Assembly: GCF_041146875.1 (NCBI RefSeq)
Contig: NZ_JBFRXP010000001.1
Span: 186,001-250,000 of the forward strand
Direction of reading: 5' to 3'
DNA length: 64,000 bases
DNA from: Igneacidithiobacillus sp041146875
Lineage (GTDB): Bacteria > Pseudomonadota > Gammaproteobacteria > Acidithiobacillales > Acidithiobacillaceae
Part shown: piece by piece, positions 42,587-51,073 of the stretch
How the letters are laid out: each line of letters begins with the position of its first letter
How positions within the stretch are numbered: the stretch's first letter is position 1
The notes under the pieces: generated by a model
The model's database searches: none
Told to the model about the DNA's origin: nothing
The model's input: only the letters and a program-made list of their open reading frames with translations
Program-made: the position numbers and the translations under genes

Positions 42587-43546
42587 CTATCGCAAGTGTG
42601 ACTCTGTCTGGAGCTGGCATTCCGCCGGATTTGGGGCAGCAGTGTCTGGCCAACTGCGCCGCAGCTCTGGTAGGGGACGTTGCAGCAGAAGTTCAAGACG
42701 CTCCACTTCGGGTCGAAACTTATTGATTAACCAGGCCTTAGCGCGTGGATCGATGGCTGGCTTCTGCTCTTCCCGGAGAAAGATATTACGCCAGATATAT
42801 TCGCCCCAACGCTGCGGGAAAAAGTACTCGCCAACGGTCCGGCTCAAGGGGTTTCCCGCCAATCTGCGCGCCCAATTTCCGCGTGGACGCGCATAATGAT
42901 TGTGCGCGCGATGGAAATCGATCTCTTGGAAGGGCATGGGAGAAAGCTCCAAAAACGCCGCTAGGTTTTCCAAGACTTGTAGAGGTCTACGTGTAAGATC
43001 CTCTAATAGCAGAACTGCGACGTGCTCGCGAGTAAAGAGAGAAAAATAGCGCTGAATTTGATCATGATATAGGCCTAGCTCAACATATAACTGCGATACC
43101 CCCCAGCCTTTATCCGCGCGCATCCAATCGCGCTGTAGAGCGCTGAAAAAGTCGAGATCAGTGACCCCTTCATTAAAATCCATAAGGTACTGAGCATAGG
43201 CACGTTGCACCGGATCGCGCAAGATAATGATAATTTTGGCTTGCGGGCTCCGCTGCGCAATTTCCCGCGCCGCAATCTCCGACCAAAGGTAAGATGGGCT
43301 GGCGTCGCCCAGATATTGCACTTTGTCCACACCTTGGTATAGCCGCAGATAGTTATCTTCCGAATCAATATAACGGATACAATGACGTTGCTCTGGCGCA
43401 GGCTGTGGATGGGTAAAAAAATGCGGCTCCTTCAATTCCGGAAAGTAAATTTCCGGATGCTGTTTGAGATATGCCCACAGGGAGGTGGTTCCGCTTTTTA
43501 CCGCACCTACCACAAATAAGTTAGGCCATTTTTCTATCTTAGTCAT
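42587..43546 (-). CDS. Sulfotransferase (PAPS-dependent, heparan-sulfate-type family)
   Basis: 319 residues. The 5'-phosphosulfate loop NLFVVGAVKSGTTSLWAYL (residues 9-27) and the 3'-phosphate motif IIIILRDPVQRAYAQYL are conserved, with the following SPSYLWSEIAAREIA. It transfers sulfate from PAPS to an unknown acceptor, possibly a surface glycan or lipid. It overlaps the RlpA-like gene by 8 bases, so it is tied to the dap operon, though its substrate is unlikely to be DAP itself. Confidence 0.85.
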   Translation of the reverse strand: MTKIEKWPNLFVVGAVKSGTTSLWAYLKQHPEIYFPELKEPHFFTHPQPAPEQRHCIRYIDSEDNYLRLYQGVDKVQYLGDASPSYLWSEIAAREIAQRSPQAKIIIILRDPVQRAYAQYLMDFNEGVTDLDFFSALQRDWMRADKGWGVSQLYVELGLYHDQIQRYFSLFTREHVAVLLLEDLTRRPLQVLENLAAFLELSPMPFQEIDFHRAHNHYARPRGNWARRLAGNPLSRTVGEYFFPQRWGEYIWRNIFLREEQKPAIDPRAKAWLINKFRPEVERLELLLQRPLPELRRSWPDTAAPNPAECQLQTESHLR

Positions 43547-44213
43547 TTTCTATCGCATGAAAAGAAAAGCCTGCATGACGCAAGGTTTGCGCCAATATGC
43601 TCGGAGAGAGAGTGCTGGGTAGAGGGCCAAGCCGAAGCCGGTAGGCCCAATTTCCTTGGTCCAATCCAGGCACAATCTGCAACTTGGCAATGCCCGCACG
43701 CCTAGCATCTTGCCAGGCGGCCTCAGCAGTGCGAGTGCTGGGGTAACCTGAAGACCAAAGAAAATGCTCCTCAACCACCTGCGCAGCTATGTCTGGAGCC
43801 GATGCATTAAGAGTGGCCACTGCCAGATCACTGACCTCTACCGGCGTTGTCGCCGTAATCCCCAGTGTCTGCGCTGCGCCGGTGTTCAACTGCAGCAGCC
43901 CAAAACTATCCGCTGGGCTTTTACGGTCGATCAGCAGCACCACACTGCGATGGTTGGTCAGATTCTCAACGCGCGCGCAGGAAGGTGAGGGCAGGACGCT
44001 GCTGGCAGCCGTAAGTTGATCTGAAGAACTTAGTTGCATTCCTGATCCATCATCCTGCCAGGCGAGCCAGGTAGCCATGCCCCGTTGCGGAAGTTGCTTG
44101 GCCGTCGCAATCTGAGCCAACTGGCAATCACTCTGTAAAACTGGAGTTGCCCCCGCTATGGCAAAGGGAGTAAAGAGCAGGAGCACAGCGGCAAGGTAGC
44201 GCGGCAGGAGCAC
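43539..44213 (-). CDS. RlpA-like double-psi-barrel protein with SPOR domain, divergent
   Basis: 224 residues, GTG start directly after the dapE stop with GGGAG inside dapE. Signal peptide (YLAAVLLLFTPFAIAGA), then a region recalling RlpA: GMATWLAWQDDG, LTAASSVLPSPSCARVENLTNHRSVVLLI and LLQLNTGAAQTLGI. In RlpA the middle reads VRVNDRGPF; here it is LIDRKSPAD, so catalytic residues are probably lost. The last 75 residues look like a SPOR peptidoglycan-binding domain. Probably a septal or wall-binding protein without lytic activity. Confidence 0.65.
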   Translation of the reverse strand: MLLPRYLAAVLLLFTPFAIAGATPVLQSDCQLAQIATAKQLPQRGMATWLAWQDDGSGMQLSSSDQLTAASSVLPSPSCARVENLTNHRSVVLLIDRKSPADSFGLLQLNTGAAQTLGITATTPVEVSDLAVATLNASAPDIAAQVVEEHFLWSSGYPSTRTAEAAWQDARRAGIAKLQIVPGLDQGNWAYRLRLGPLPSTLSPSILAQTLRHAGFSFHAIEND

Positions 44214-45350
44214 TTATGCAGCTCCCTTGGCAAACAGAGCACGCAGAGTCCCCAGATAAATCTGCGGTAGCCGTTCCAGATCCGTTAGTTCAACCTGCTC
44301 GTTAATCTTGTGGATGGTGGCATTTCTCGGTCCCAGTTCGACCACTTCACCACCCAACTGGGCGATGAAGCGACCGTCGGAAGTTCCTCCACCCGTAGAA
44401 AGCCGAGCCGGGCATCCCATAATTTGCGTGATGCCATCCTGTACGGCATCCAGCAGTTTACCCGGCGCGGTGTAGAACGGCGGCCCCGAGAACTGCCAGT
44501 CCAGCTCATAACGTAAATGCTGGCGGTCGAGAATTGCCCGCACTGCGGCCTGTAAGCCCTCCACCGTGGAGGCAGGTGAAAAGCGAAAATTGAACTGTAG
44601 CTCCAGTACCCCGGGGATGACGTTGGTAGCACCGGTACCGGCATGGATATTGGAAATCTGCAAGCGCGTGGGGGGAAAATCCGGGCTGCCGTCATCCCAG
44701 TTGCGTTCCACCAGCTCGTTCAACGCAGGCAGGGCGCGATGGATGGGATTCTCCGCCTTTTCCGGATAGGCGACATGGCCCTGCACGCCGAGGATGCGCA
44801 ACTGCGCATTTAGTGAACCACGGCGCCCATTTTTAACGACGTCTGCCAAAGTATCCTCGGAGGACGGCTCGCCCACCAGACAATAGTCGATACGCTCGCC
44901 GCGGGCACGCAGTTGCTCTACCACATGGCGAGTGCCATGGGTTGCGACGCCTTCTTCGTCGGAGGTGATCAGAAAGGCGATGCGCCCCGGATGCTCCGGC
45001 GACTCCTGCAAAAAATCCTCGGTCGCCACCAGCATCGCCGCCAAGCTGCCTTTCATGTCGGCAGCACCACGGCCATAGAGACTCCCGTCGCGAATTGTGG
45101 GCATAAATGGATTGCTGTGCCAGGCATCCAGCGGACCCGTTGGCACCACATCGGTATGACCCGCAAAGCAGAAAATTGGGCCGTCCGTACCATGCATGGC
45201 CCAAAAATTTTCTACGCCACCGGCTGGCATGCGTTCAATCGCAAATCCGAGTTTTTCCAGTCGCGCTATCATCCAGTCCTGACAGCCGGCATCTTCAGGC
45301 GTCACGGAGCTGCGCGCGATCAGCTCCTTGCTGTAGTCGAGAACGCGCAT
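44214..45350 (-). CDS. dapE: Succinyl-diaminopimelate desuccinylase
   Basis: 378 residues. Zinc-ligand motifs FAGHTDVVPTG, GRGAADMKGSLAA and TSDEEGVATHGTRH, plus the dimerisation domain, match DapE of proteobacteria. Hydrolyses N-succinyl-LL-DAP to LL-DAP. ATG overlaps the dapD stop by one base. Confidence 0.95.
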   Translation of the reverse strand: MRVLDYSKELIARSSVTPEDAGCQDWMIARLEKLGFAIERMPAGGVENFWAMHGTDGPIFCFAGHTDVVPTGPLDAWHSNPFMPTIRDGSLYGRGAADMKGSLAAMLVATEDFLQESPEHPGRIAFLITSDEEGVATHGTRHVVEQLRARGERIDYCLVGEPSSEDTLADVVKNGRRGSLNAQLRILGVQGHVAYPEKAENPIHRALPALNELVERNWDDGSPDFPPTRLQISNIHAGTGATNVIPGVLELQFNFRFSPASTVEGLQAAVRAILDRQHLRYELDWQFSGPPFYTAPGKLLDAVQDGITQIMGCPARLSTGGGTSDGRFIAQLGGEVVELGPRNATIHKINEQVELTDLERLPQIYLGTLRALFAKGAA

Positions 45351-46171
45351 CAGAGATCGCGCAGAATTTCGTTGATGCCGACCTTGCTCAGGGTCTTGGC
45401 ATCGACCTTTTTGACGATAACGGCACAGTAGAGACTGTAGCTACCATCCTTGGATGGCAGGTTGCCGGACACGACTACCGAACCGGCAGGAACGCGGCCA
45501 TAGCTGATCTCACCGGTGCTGCGGTCGAAGATACGGGTGCTGGAACCCAAGAATACCCCCATGGAAATGACTGAGCCTGCCTCGACAATCACCCCTTCCA
45601 CGACCTCGGAGCGGGCACCGATGAAGCAATTGTCTTCGATAATGGTCGGGTTTGCCTGCAGCGGCTCCAGCACCCCACCAATGCCGACGCCTCCAGAGAG
45701 ATGCACGTTCTTGCCAATCTGCGCGCAGGAACCCACCGTGGCCCAGGTATCGACCATCGTGCCCTCGTCTACATGCGCACCAATGTTGACGAAGGAGGGC
45801 ATGAGCACGCAGTTACGACCGATAAAAGCGCCTTTGCGCACGGTAGCGGGTGGCACCACGCGAAAGCCACCGGTGCGGAAATCATTGCTGTTGTAGTCGC
45901 TGAACTTACCCGGCACCTTGTCGTAAAACTGGGTTTCGCCGCCGTTCATGCGAAAGTTGTCATGCAAGCGAAAGGAGAGCAGGACAGCCTTCTTGATCCA
46001 CTGGTGCGTATGCCATGCGCCATCGACCTTTTCCGCAACGCGCAGCACGCCCTTGTCCAGCCCCTCGATGACTTGCTGAACCGCCTCGCGCAGCTCCACC
46101 GGTGCCTGTTTAGGGGAGATTTCGGCGCGTTGTTCCCAAGCCGTGTCGATAATGTCTTGTAATGCAGTCAC
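45350..46171 (-). CDS. dapD: Tetrahydrodipicolinate N-succinyltransferase
   Basis: 273 residues, GTG start. The left-handed beta-helix hexapeptide region (AFIGRNCVLMPSFVNIGAHV, DEGTMVDTWATVGSCAQIGK, HLSGGVGIGGVLEP) follows an N-terminal helical domain. Succinylates tetrahydrodipicolinate from succinyl-CoA. Lies 21 bases after dapC. Confidence 0.95.
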   Translation of the reverse strand: MTALQDIIDTAWEQRAEISPKQAPVELREAVQQVIEGLDKGVLRVAEKVDGAWHTHQWIKKAVLLSFRLHDNFRMNGGETQFYDKVPGKFSDYNSNDFRTGGFRVVPPATVRKGAFIGRNCVLMPSFVNIGAHVDEGTMVDTWATVGSCAQIGKNVHLSGGVGIGGVLEPLQANPTIIEDNCFIGARSEVVEGVIVEAGSVISMGVFLGSSTRIFDRSTGEISYGRVPAGSVVVSGNLPSKDGSYSLYCAVIVKKVDAKTLSKVGINEILRDL

Positions 46172-46192
46172 GAGAGAGATTCCTATGCTGAG

Positions 46193-47371
46193 TTAAGAGG
46201 AGGTTTGGAGAAATTGACGGATACGCGCCAAGCCCTCGCGGCAGGTGTCCAACTCACCGACCAGGGCAATGCGGACCCGATCCGCACCGGGGTGCGTGCC
46301 GTGTGCTGTGCGCGCCAGATAGGTGCCTGGCAGACAGCGTACGTGTTGTGCTGCGTAGAGATCACGGGTAAAGGCCTCGCCATCGCCCACCTGCAACCAG
46401 AGATAAAAACCACCGTCCGGTCGTTCGATCGGAAGGAGGTCACCGAGGATTTCTGCCGCCGCGGAAAATTTTTCGGCATAGTCCTGGCGCATGGCGATGA
46501 CGTGTTTTTCGTCGGCCCAGGCCGCTGCCGATGCTGCCTGAATAAAAGGTGGCATGGCATTGCCCAGGTAGGTGCGATAGAGGCGGAAGGCCGCCAGCAA
46601 ATCAGCATCGCCGATAATGAAGCCACTACGCGCACCGGGGATGCTGGAGCGCTTGGAAAGGCTATGAAATGCCAGCACCTTGTCCAGCGAGCCGCTGCGC
46701 GCCGCTGCGCTCAATACGCCAGCCGGAGCCTCGTCGAAATAGATTTCGCTGTAGCATTCATCCGCCGCCAAAATGAAATCGTACTGCCGCGCCTTGGCAA
46801 TCAGAAAATCCCAATCCTCGACGCGCAGGGCGGCACCAGTGGGGTTATGCGGGCTATTCACATAAAGTAGAGCGCAGCGCTGCCATATCTTTGGCTCGAC
46901 AGCCCGGTAATCTGGCTGACCACTGCTGCCGCAATTCAGATAAAAAGGAGTCGCCCCCGCGAGCAGCGCAGCCCCCTCGTAGATCTGATAAAAGGGGTTA
47001 GGCTGTAAAATTAAATCCTTGCCAGAGCTGCTATCGAACAGCGCCTGCGCGACGCTGAACAGGGCCTCTCGACTGCCGTTGGCGGGGAGCACATGGTGTT
47101 CTGGGTGCAGGAAGTCTTCGGGGAGCGAGAAACGTTTCGTGGCCCAAGCAATGATTGTCTTACGCAATGTTTCCGAACCGAGAATTTTGGGGTACTCGGC
47201 CAAGCCATGCAGGTGCTCGATGATGCTCTCCACTACGAAGGCAGGCGCTGGATGCCGCGGCTCACCAATGGAAAAATCGATCAATTGCAGGTCTGGCGGG
47301 GTGGTGCCAGCCAGTAGATCGCGCAGGCGTTCAAAGGGGTAGGCCTGCAGTGACGTCAGTCGTGGGTTCAT
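46193..47371 (-). CDS. dapC: Succinyldiaminopimelate transaminase
   Basis: 392 residues, PLP fold type I. The pyridoxal lysine lies in FHSLSKRSSIPGARSGFI; NSPHNPTGAAL and LPANGSREALF are typical of DapC rather than AspC. Converts N-succinyl-2-amino-6-oxopimelate to N-succinyl-LL-DAP. First gene of dapC-dapD-dapE-rlpA-like-sulfotransferase, so three consecutive steps of lysine and peptidoglycan precursor synthesis are together. Confidence 0.92.
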   Translation of the reverse strand: MNPRLTSLQAYPFERLRDLLAGTTPPDLQLIDFSIGEPRHPAPAFVVESIIEHLHGLAEYPKILGSETLRKTIIAWATKRFSLPEDFLHPEHHVLPANGSREALFSVAQALFDSSSGKDLILQPNPFYQIYEGAALLAGATPFYLNCGSSGQPDYRAVEPKIWQRCALLYVNSPHNPTGAALRVEDWDFLIAKARQYDFILAADECYSEIYFDEAPAGVLSAAARSGSLDKVLAFHSLSKRSSIPGARSGFIIGDADLLAAFRLYRTYLGNAMPPFIQAASAAAWADEKHVIAMRQDYAEKFSAAAEILGDLLPIERPDGGFYLWLQVGDGEAFTRDLYAAQHVRCLPGTYLARTAHGTHPGADRVRIALVGELDTCREGLARIRQFLQTSS

Positions 47372-47461
47372 TCTACAATCGCCTCCCCATCAATACGTCA
47401 CGGGTTCTGAGTGAACAAATTTCATCCGCAAAATTTTGGGCTAAGCGGGCAGCGCTGACAA

Positions 47462-48346
47462 GTGCCAAATCATTCCCCATCAAGCACCGGCCAGCTTATA
47501 CCGATTCTGAGCCTGGTTTTGGGAGCGGCCCTCTGGGGTACCTATTGGTGGCCTTTGCATTTTTTTACAGCGCAAGGCTTTGGCGGGCCGTGGTTGATTG
47601 CTGTTACCTATCTGCTCCTGGCGGCGGGCGGGAGCCTTTTGGCCTACTGGCGTCGTGCCTGGAAAATCAACCGCAGAGACTGGCGCAGCCTTGCTTTGCT
47701 GGCCTTGTTTGGCGGCTGGACCAATGTGGCTTTCATGCTGGCCCTGTTTCACGGTCAAGTGGTCATCGTTCTGCTGCTTTTTTATCTTTCGCCGGTCTGG
47801 GCAGTGATACTCGCCCGTGTCTTTCTTAAAGAATCTATCGGCTGGCGCGGCAGCCTGGCCGTGCTGCTCGCGGTGTCTGGCACAGTATTGGTCGTGTTGC
47901 AGGGGCAATTGAATCTCGGGTCGGCCGGACTGCTGACGCTGTTTTTCGCCATCAGTAGCGGTTTTGCTTTTGCCTTGAGCAACGTCGTCATGCGCGGCGC
48001 GCGCGCCATGTCGGACCTGATGCGCGCGGTGGCTATCTGGTGGGGTTGCGCCATCATCGGCCTCATCTTTGCGCTCAACGAGGCGTGGCCGCATGCAGCG
48101 CACTGGCCAGTGCTCTTTATCCCACTCTTTGCCTGGTTTTGGGTCGGCTTTGCCACCGCCAGCACGATCTATGGCGTGAGCCGCCTGCCCATTCGCATTT
48201 CGGCGGTGATCATGCCAATTGAGGTCATTGTCGGTGCAGTTTCTGCGTGGATTTGGGCAAATGAGGCGATGACCATCATAGAAATCGTCGGTGCCGGACT
48301 GATACTCTCCGCCTCGTTTGTGCAGCTAGCTCGTCAGCAGGCGTAA
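47462..48346 (+). CDS. EamA/DMT-family permease
   Basis: 294 residues, 10 helices in two EamA repeats (LIPILSLVLGAALWGTYWWP; LTLFFAISSGFAFALSNVV). GTG start with a weak ribosome site, so the true start may be slightly different. Substrate unknown; the family exports amino acids or metabolites. It is divergent from dapC by 90 bases and its tail overlaps the end of gph by 21 bases, tail to tail. Confidence 0.82.
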   Translation: MPNHSPSSTGQLIPILSLVLGAALWGTYWWPLHFFTAQGFGGPWLIAVTYLLLAAGGSLLAYWRRAWKINRRDWRSLALLALFGGWTNVAFMLALFHGQVVIVLLLFYLSPVWAVILARVFLKESIGWRGSLAVLLAVSGTVLVVLQGQLNLGSAGLLTLFFAISSGFAFALSNVVMRGARAMSDLMRAVAIWWGCAIIGLIFALNEAWPHAAHWPVLFIPLFAWFWVGFATASTIYGVSRLPIRISAVIMPIEVIVGAVSAWIWANEAMTIIEIVGAGLILSASFVQLARQQA

Positions 48347-48985
48347 GCGTAACTCCTGTGGTTCTCTGAGTACCGTATCGGCGCCCCACGCATCCACGGG
48401 GTCAGATTCCTGCCAGTAGCCCCAGCGAGCGGCCCAAGCGGTACAACCTGCGGCATGCGCCGCCTCGATATCGCGGCGATCATCTCCTAAAAGCAGGGCA
48501 TATTCCGCAGCAATGCCCAGATGGTCCAGAGCAAATCGCACGGGCAAGGGCGAGGGCTTGGGTTCTGCCGTGGTATCACCGCCGACCAGGACCGCTGGGG
48601 AATAGGGCAGGGCAAGTACGGCAAGCAACTCTCGTGTTAATTCTTCACTTTTATTGGTGACAATCGCCCAAGGAATCCGTTTGTATTGCAATATCTCGAG
48701 AATTTCTAAGATTCCCGGAAACAAGGGGCTGTTTCGGTGTGTTCGCGCGCGGTACAAACGCAGAAAATCGAACCGCATCTGTGCATATTCAGGGTCGTTC
48801 GGCGCAACGCCAAAAGCCGCCCCCAACAGACCCGGTGCACCGTGGGAGGCCATTTTGCGCAGATTGGAAAATGTCGGGACCGCTAAATTGCGCTCGCGCG
48901 CGAGGTCTTGCACCGCTCCGGCCAGGTCTGGCGCGGTATCCACCAGCGTACCGTCCAGATCAAAAAGCAGGGCCTGCCAGCGCAT
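48326..48985 (-). CDS. gph: Phosphoglycolate phosphatase (HAD family)
   Basis: 219 residues from ATG 48985. HAD motifs: LLFDLDGTLVDTAPDL (nucleophile D11), TNKSEE (lysine) and LLGDDRRDIEAAHAAG. The proximity to UbiG matches the ubiG-gph order of many gammaproteobacteria, where the HAD enzyme is called Gph or MupP-like; an N-acetylmuramate-6-phosphate role is an alternative. In an autotroph it would salvage 2-phosphoglycolate from rubisco. Confidence 0.85.
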   Translation of the reverse strand: MRWQALLFDLDGTLVDTAPDLAGAVQDLARERNLAVPTFSNLRKMASHGAPGLLGAAFGVAPNDPEYAQMRFDFLRLYRARTHRNSPLFPGILEILEILQYKRIPWAIVTNKSEELTRELLAVLALPYSPAVLVGGDTTAEPKPSPLPVRFALDHLGIAAEYALLLGDDRRDIEAAHAAGCTAWAARWGYWQESDPVDAWGADTVLREPQELRLRLLTS

Positions 48986-49689
48986 TATATTGGTTTCTGG
49001 CAATGGCAAAGGTAGTTGACGCTCACGTCGCCCGCCAGGCGCGCGGTACGGCGCCAGGGATCGTAATGCATGCCTTGTAAATCGCGCAGGCGCAAACCGC
49101 TCTCGCGGATCATGTCGAGCAACTCACTGGGGCGCAGAAATTTCTCGTAATCGTGTGTACCGCGCGGCAACAAACCTAACAAATATTCAGCTCCAACAAT
49201 GGCATAGAGATAGCTCTTCGGGTTGCGGTTGAGCGTAGAGAGAAAAACGTCGCCACCAGGTTTCACGAGCTTCGCGCAGGAGGCGATAATTGCTGCCGGA
49301 TCAGGCACATGCTCCAACATCTCCATGCAGGTTACGACATCGTAGCTTTCCGGTTCTGCGGTCGCGAGATCTTCGACAGCAATCACCTGGTACTGTATGT
49401 CCACGCATTGCTCCTGCGCATGTTGCTGGCCTGCTTGAATTGCCTCTGCAGCCAAATCGATGCCGAGCACCTTGGCTCCTTGCCGAGCCATAGATTCGCT
49501 CAAGATTCCCGCACCGCAACCAACGTCCAAAACTCGCTTGCCGCGCAATCCCTCAGGTACTTTCTCTGCGATATATTGCAGACGTACCGGGTTGATTTCA
49601 TGCAAGGTATGCAGAGGTCCTTGCGCGTCCCACCAAGTATTCGCAAAAGACTGGAACTTATCTATTTCCGTCTGATCCAGGTTACTCAT
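48985..49689 (-). CDS. ubiG: 3-demethylubiquinone / polyprenyldihydroxybenzoate O-methyltransferase
   Basis: 234 residues from ATG 49689. SAM-binding motif VLDVGCGAGILSESMARQG, post-motif ATVTCMEMLEHVPDP-like segment and the UbiG N-terminus IDKFQSFANTWWDAQGPLHT. Performs both O-methylations of ubiquinone. The start overlaps the mtaD stop by one base and the stop overlaps the gph start by one base. Confidence 0.94.
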   Translation of the reverse strand: MSNLDQTEIDKFQSFANTWWDAQGPLHTLHEINPVRLQYIAEKVPEGLRGKRVLDVGCGAGILSESMARQGAKVLGIDLAAEAIQAGQQHAQEQCVDIQYQVIAVEDLATAEPESYDVVTCMEMLEHVPDPAAIIASCAKLVKPGGDVFLSTLNRNPKSYLYAIVGAEYLLGLLPRGTHDYEKFLRPSELLDMIRESGLRLRDLQGMHYDPWRRTARLAGDVSVNYLCHCQKPI

Positions 49690-51020
49690 TACAATCTCTC
49701 CCGCGCTATGCGCTGTGCCCAATCCTGCGCCTCTCGGGCGAGTTCAGCATCATCCCATTCCAGCGCCTGCCCATCGCGTATTTTTTGTGCGCCCGCTACC
49801 CACACCGCACGAATCTGATCGCGACTGGCGCAATACACCAGCTGCGAGATGGGGTCATAGATCGGACTGGTGGCGGGATAATCGAGGCTAACGGCAATAC
49901 AGTCGGCGGTTTTGCCGACCTCCAAACTGCCGATCTCATCATCCCAGCCCAAGGCCTTTGCCCCGCCTAAAGTCGCCATATATAGGGCCTGCTCGGCGGG
50001 CAGGGCGGTTGGGTCGCCATCCCGCCCCTTCGCTAATAGCGCTGCAGTGCGCAACTCACCGAGCATGTCGAGGTCGTTGTTGCTGGCGGCACCATCCGTA
50101 CCGAGGCCAACCCCCTGGCCCTGCGCGAGCAGGGTAGCGATGGGGGCAATCCCGGAGCCCAGTTTGAGATTGGATTCCGGGCAGTGGGCAATGTGCAATC
50201 CCGTTTCCTTGCAAATGGCTAAGTCATCGGCATCCAGTTGCGTCATGTGGACGGCAAGAAAGCGCTCGTCCAAGAGACCCAGATCATACAAGCGACGCAG
50301 CGGGCGGCGATCGTCGCGCGCCAGGGCATCGCGTACTTCCCCGGCGGTCTCATGCACATGCATATGCAGGAATGTACCGGTTTCCCGTGCCAAGGCGGCG
50401 GCATCTCTTAGTGGCCCATCGCTCACCGTATAGGGAGCATGGGGCGCAACGCTATGGCGTAGCAGGGCAGGCCTGCCCAGGGTGCTGATGTGACTCGCGG
50501 CCAAGCGCAAGGCATCTTCTGCGTTACGGGTGTAGGTGGTAGAGAAATCAATAATCACATGACCGAGGAGCATGCGCATACCCAGTTCCTGCGCGACTTC
50601 CGCTGCCTCTTGTGGGAAGAAATACATGTCGTTGAAGCAGGTCGTGCCGCTGCGCAGCATTTCCGCGATCGCCAAGCGTGTACCTGTACGCACGAAATCC
50701 GGGGCAACGAAACGTCCCTCTGCTGGCCAGATATGTTCCTGCAACCAGACCATCAAGGGCAGGTCATCTGCCAGCCCGCGCAGCAGCGTCATGGCCGCGT
50801 GAGTGTGCGTATTCACAAAACCCGGCAACAGGATCTGGCCGGCGAGGGTGATACACCGCGCTTGCGGATAGCGCTCCCGTAGGACATGGTGGCTATCGGA
50901 TGCCAGGATTCGACCACCCTGAACAGCTACCCCGTGGGCTGGGAATGCCCCTCTGGGTATGATCGGTACCAGCCAGTCTGGCAGGAGCAATTCTACATCG
51001 GAATGCGTTTTCTGCGTCAA
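49689..51020 (-). CDS. mtaD: S-adenosylhomocysteine / 5'-methylthioadenosine deaminase
   Basis: 443 residues, TTG start with GGGG upstream. Amidohydrolase metal ligands HTHAAMTLLRG, the MtaD signatures HAPYTVSDG, HVHETAGEV and GTDGAASNNDLDMLGE. It deaminates SAH or MTA to the inosyl form. Its coupling to ubiG fits clearing of the SAH made by the methyltransferase, a sensible metabolic pairing seen in other proteobacteria. Confidence 0.9.
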   Translation of the reverse strand: MTQKTHSDVELLLPDWLVPIIPRGAFPAHGVAVQGGRILASDSHHVLRERYPQARCITLAGQILLPGFVNTHTHAAMTLLRGLADDLPLMVWLQEHIWPAEGRFVAPDFVRTGTRLAIAEMLRSGTTCFNDMYFFPQEAAEVAQELGMRMLLGHVIIDFSTTYTRNAEDALRLAASHISTLGRPALLRHSVAPHAPYTVSDGPLRDAAALARETGTFLHMHVHETAGEVRDALARDDRRPLRRLYDLGLLDERFLAVHMTQLDADDLAICKETGLHIAHCPESNLKLGSGIAPIATLLAQGQGVGLGTDGAASNNDLDMLGELRTAALLAKGRDGDPTALPAEQALYMATLGGAKALGWDDEIGSLEVGKTADCIAVSLDYPATSPIYDPISQLVYCASRDQIRAVWVAGAQKIRDGQALEWDDAELAREAQDWAQRIARERL

Positions 51021-51073
51021 GGAACACCCCAGAATCTGATTTTTTTGGAGTGTATCACTTGCCGCCAGAACTC

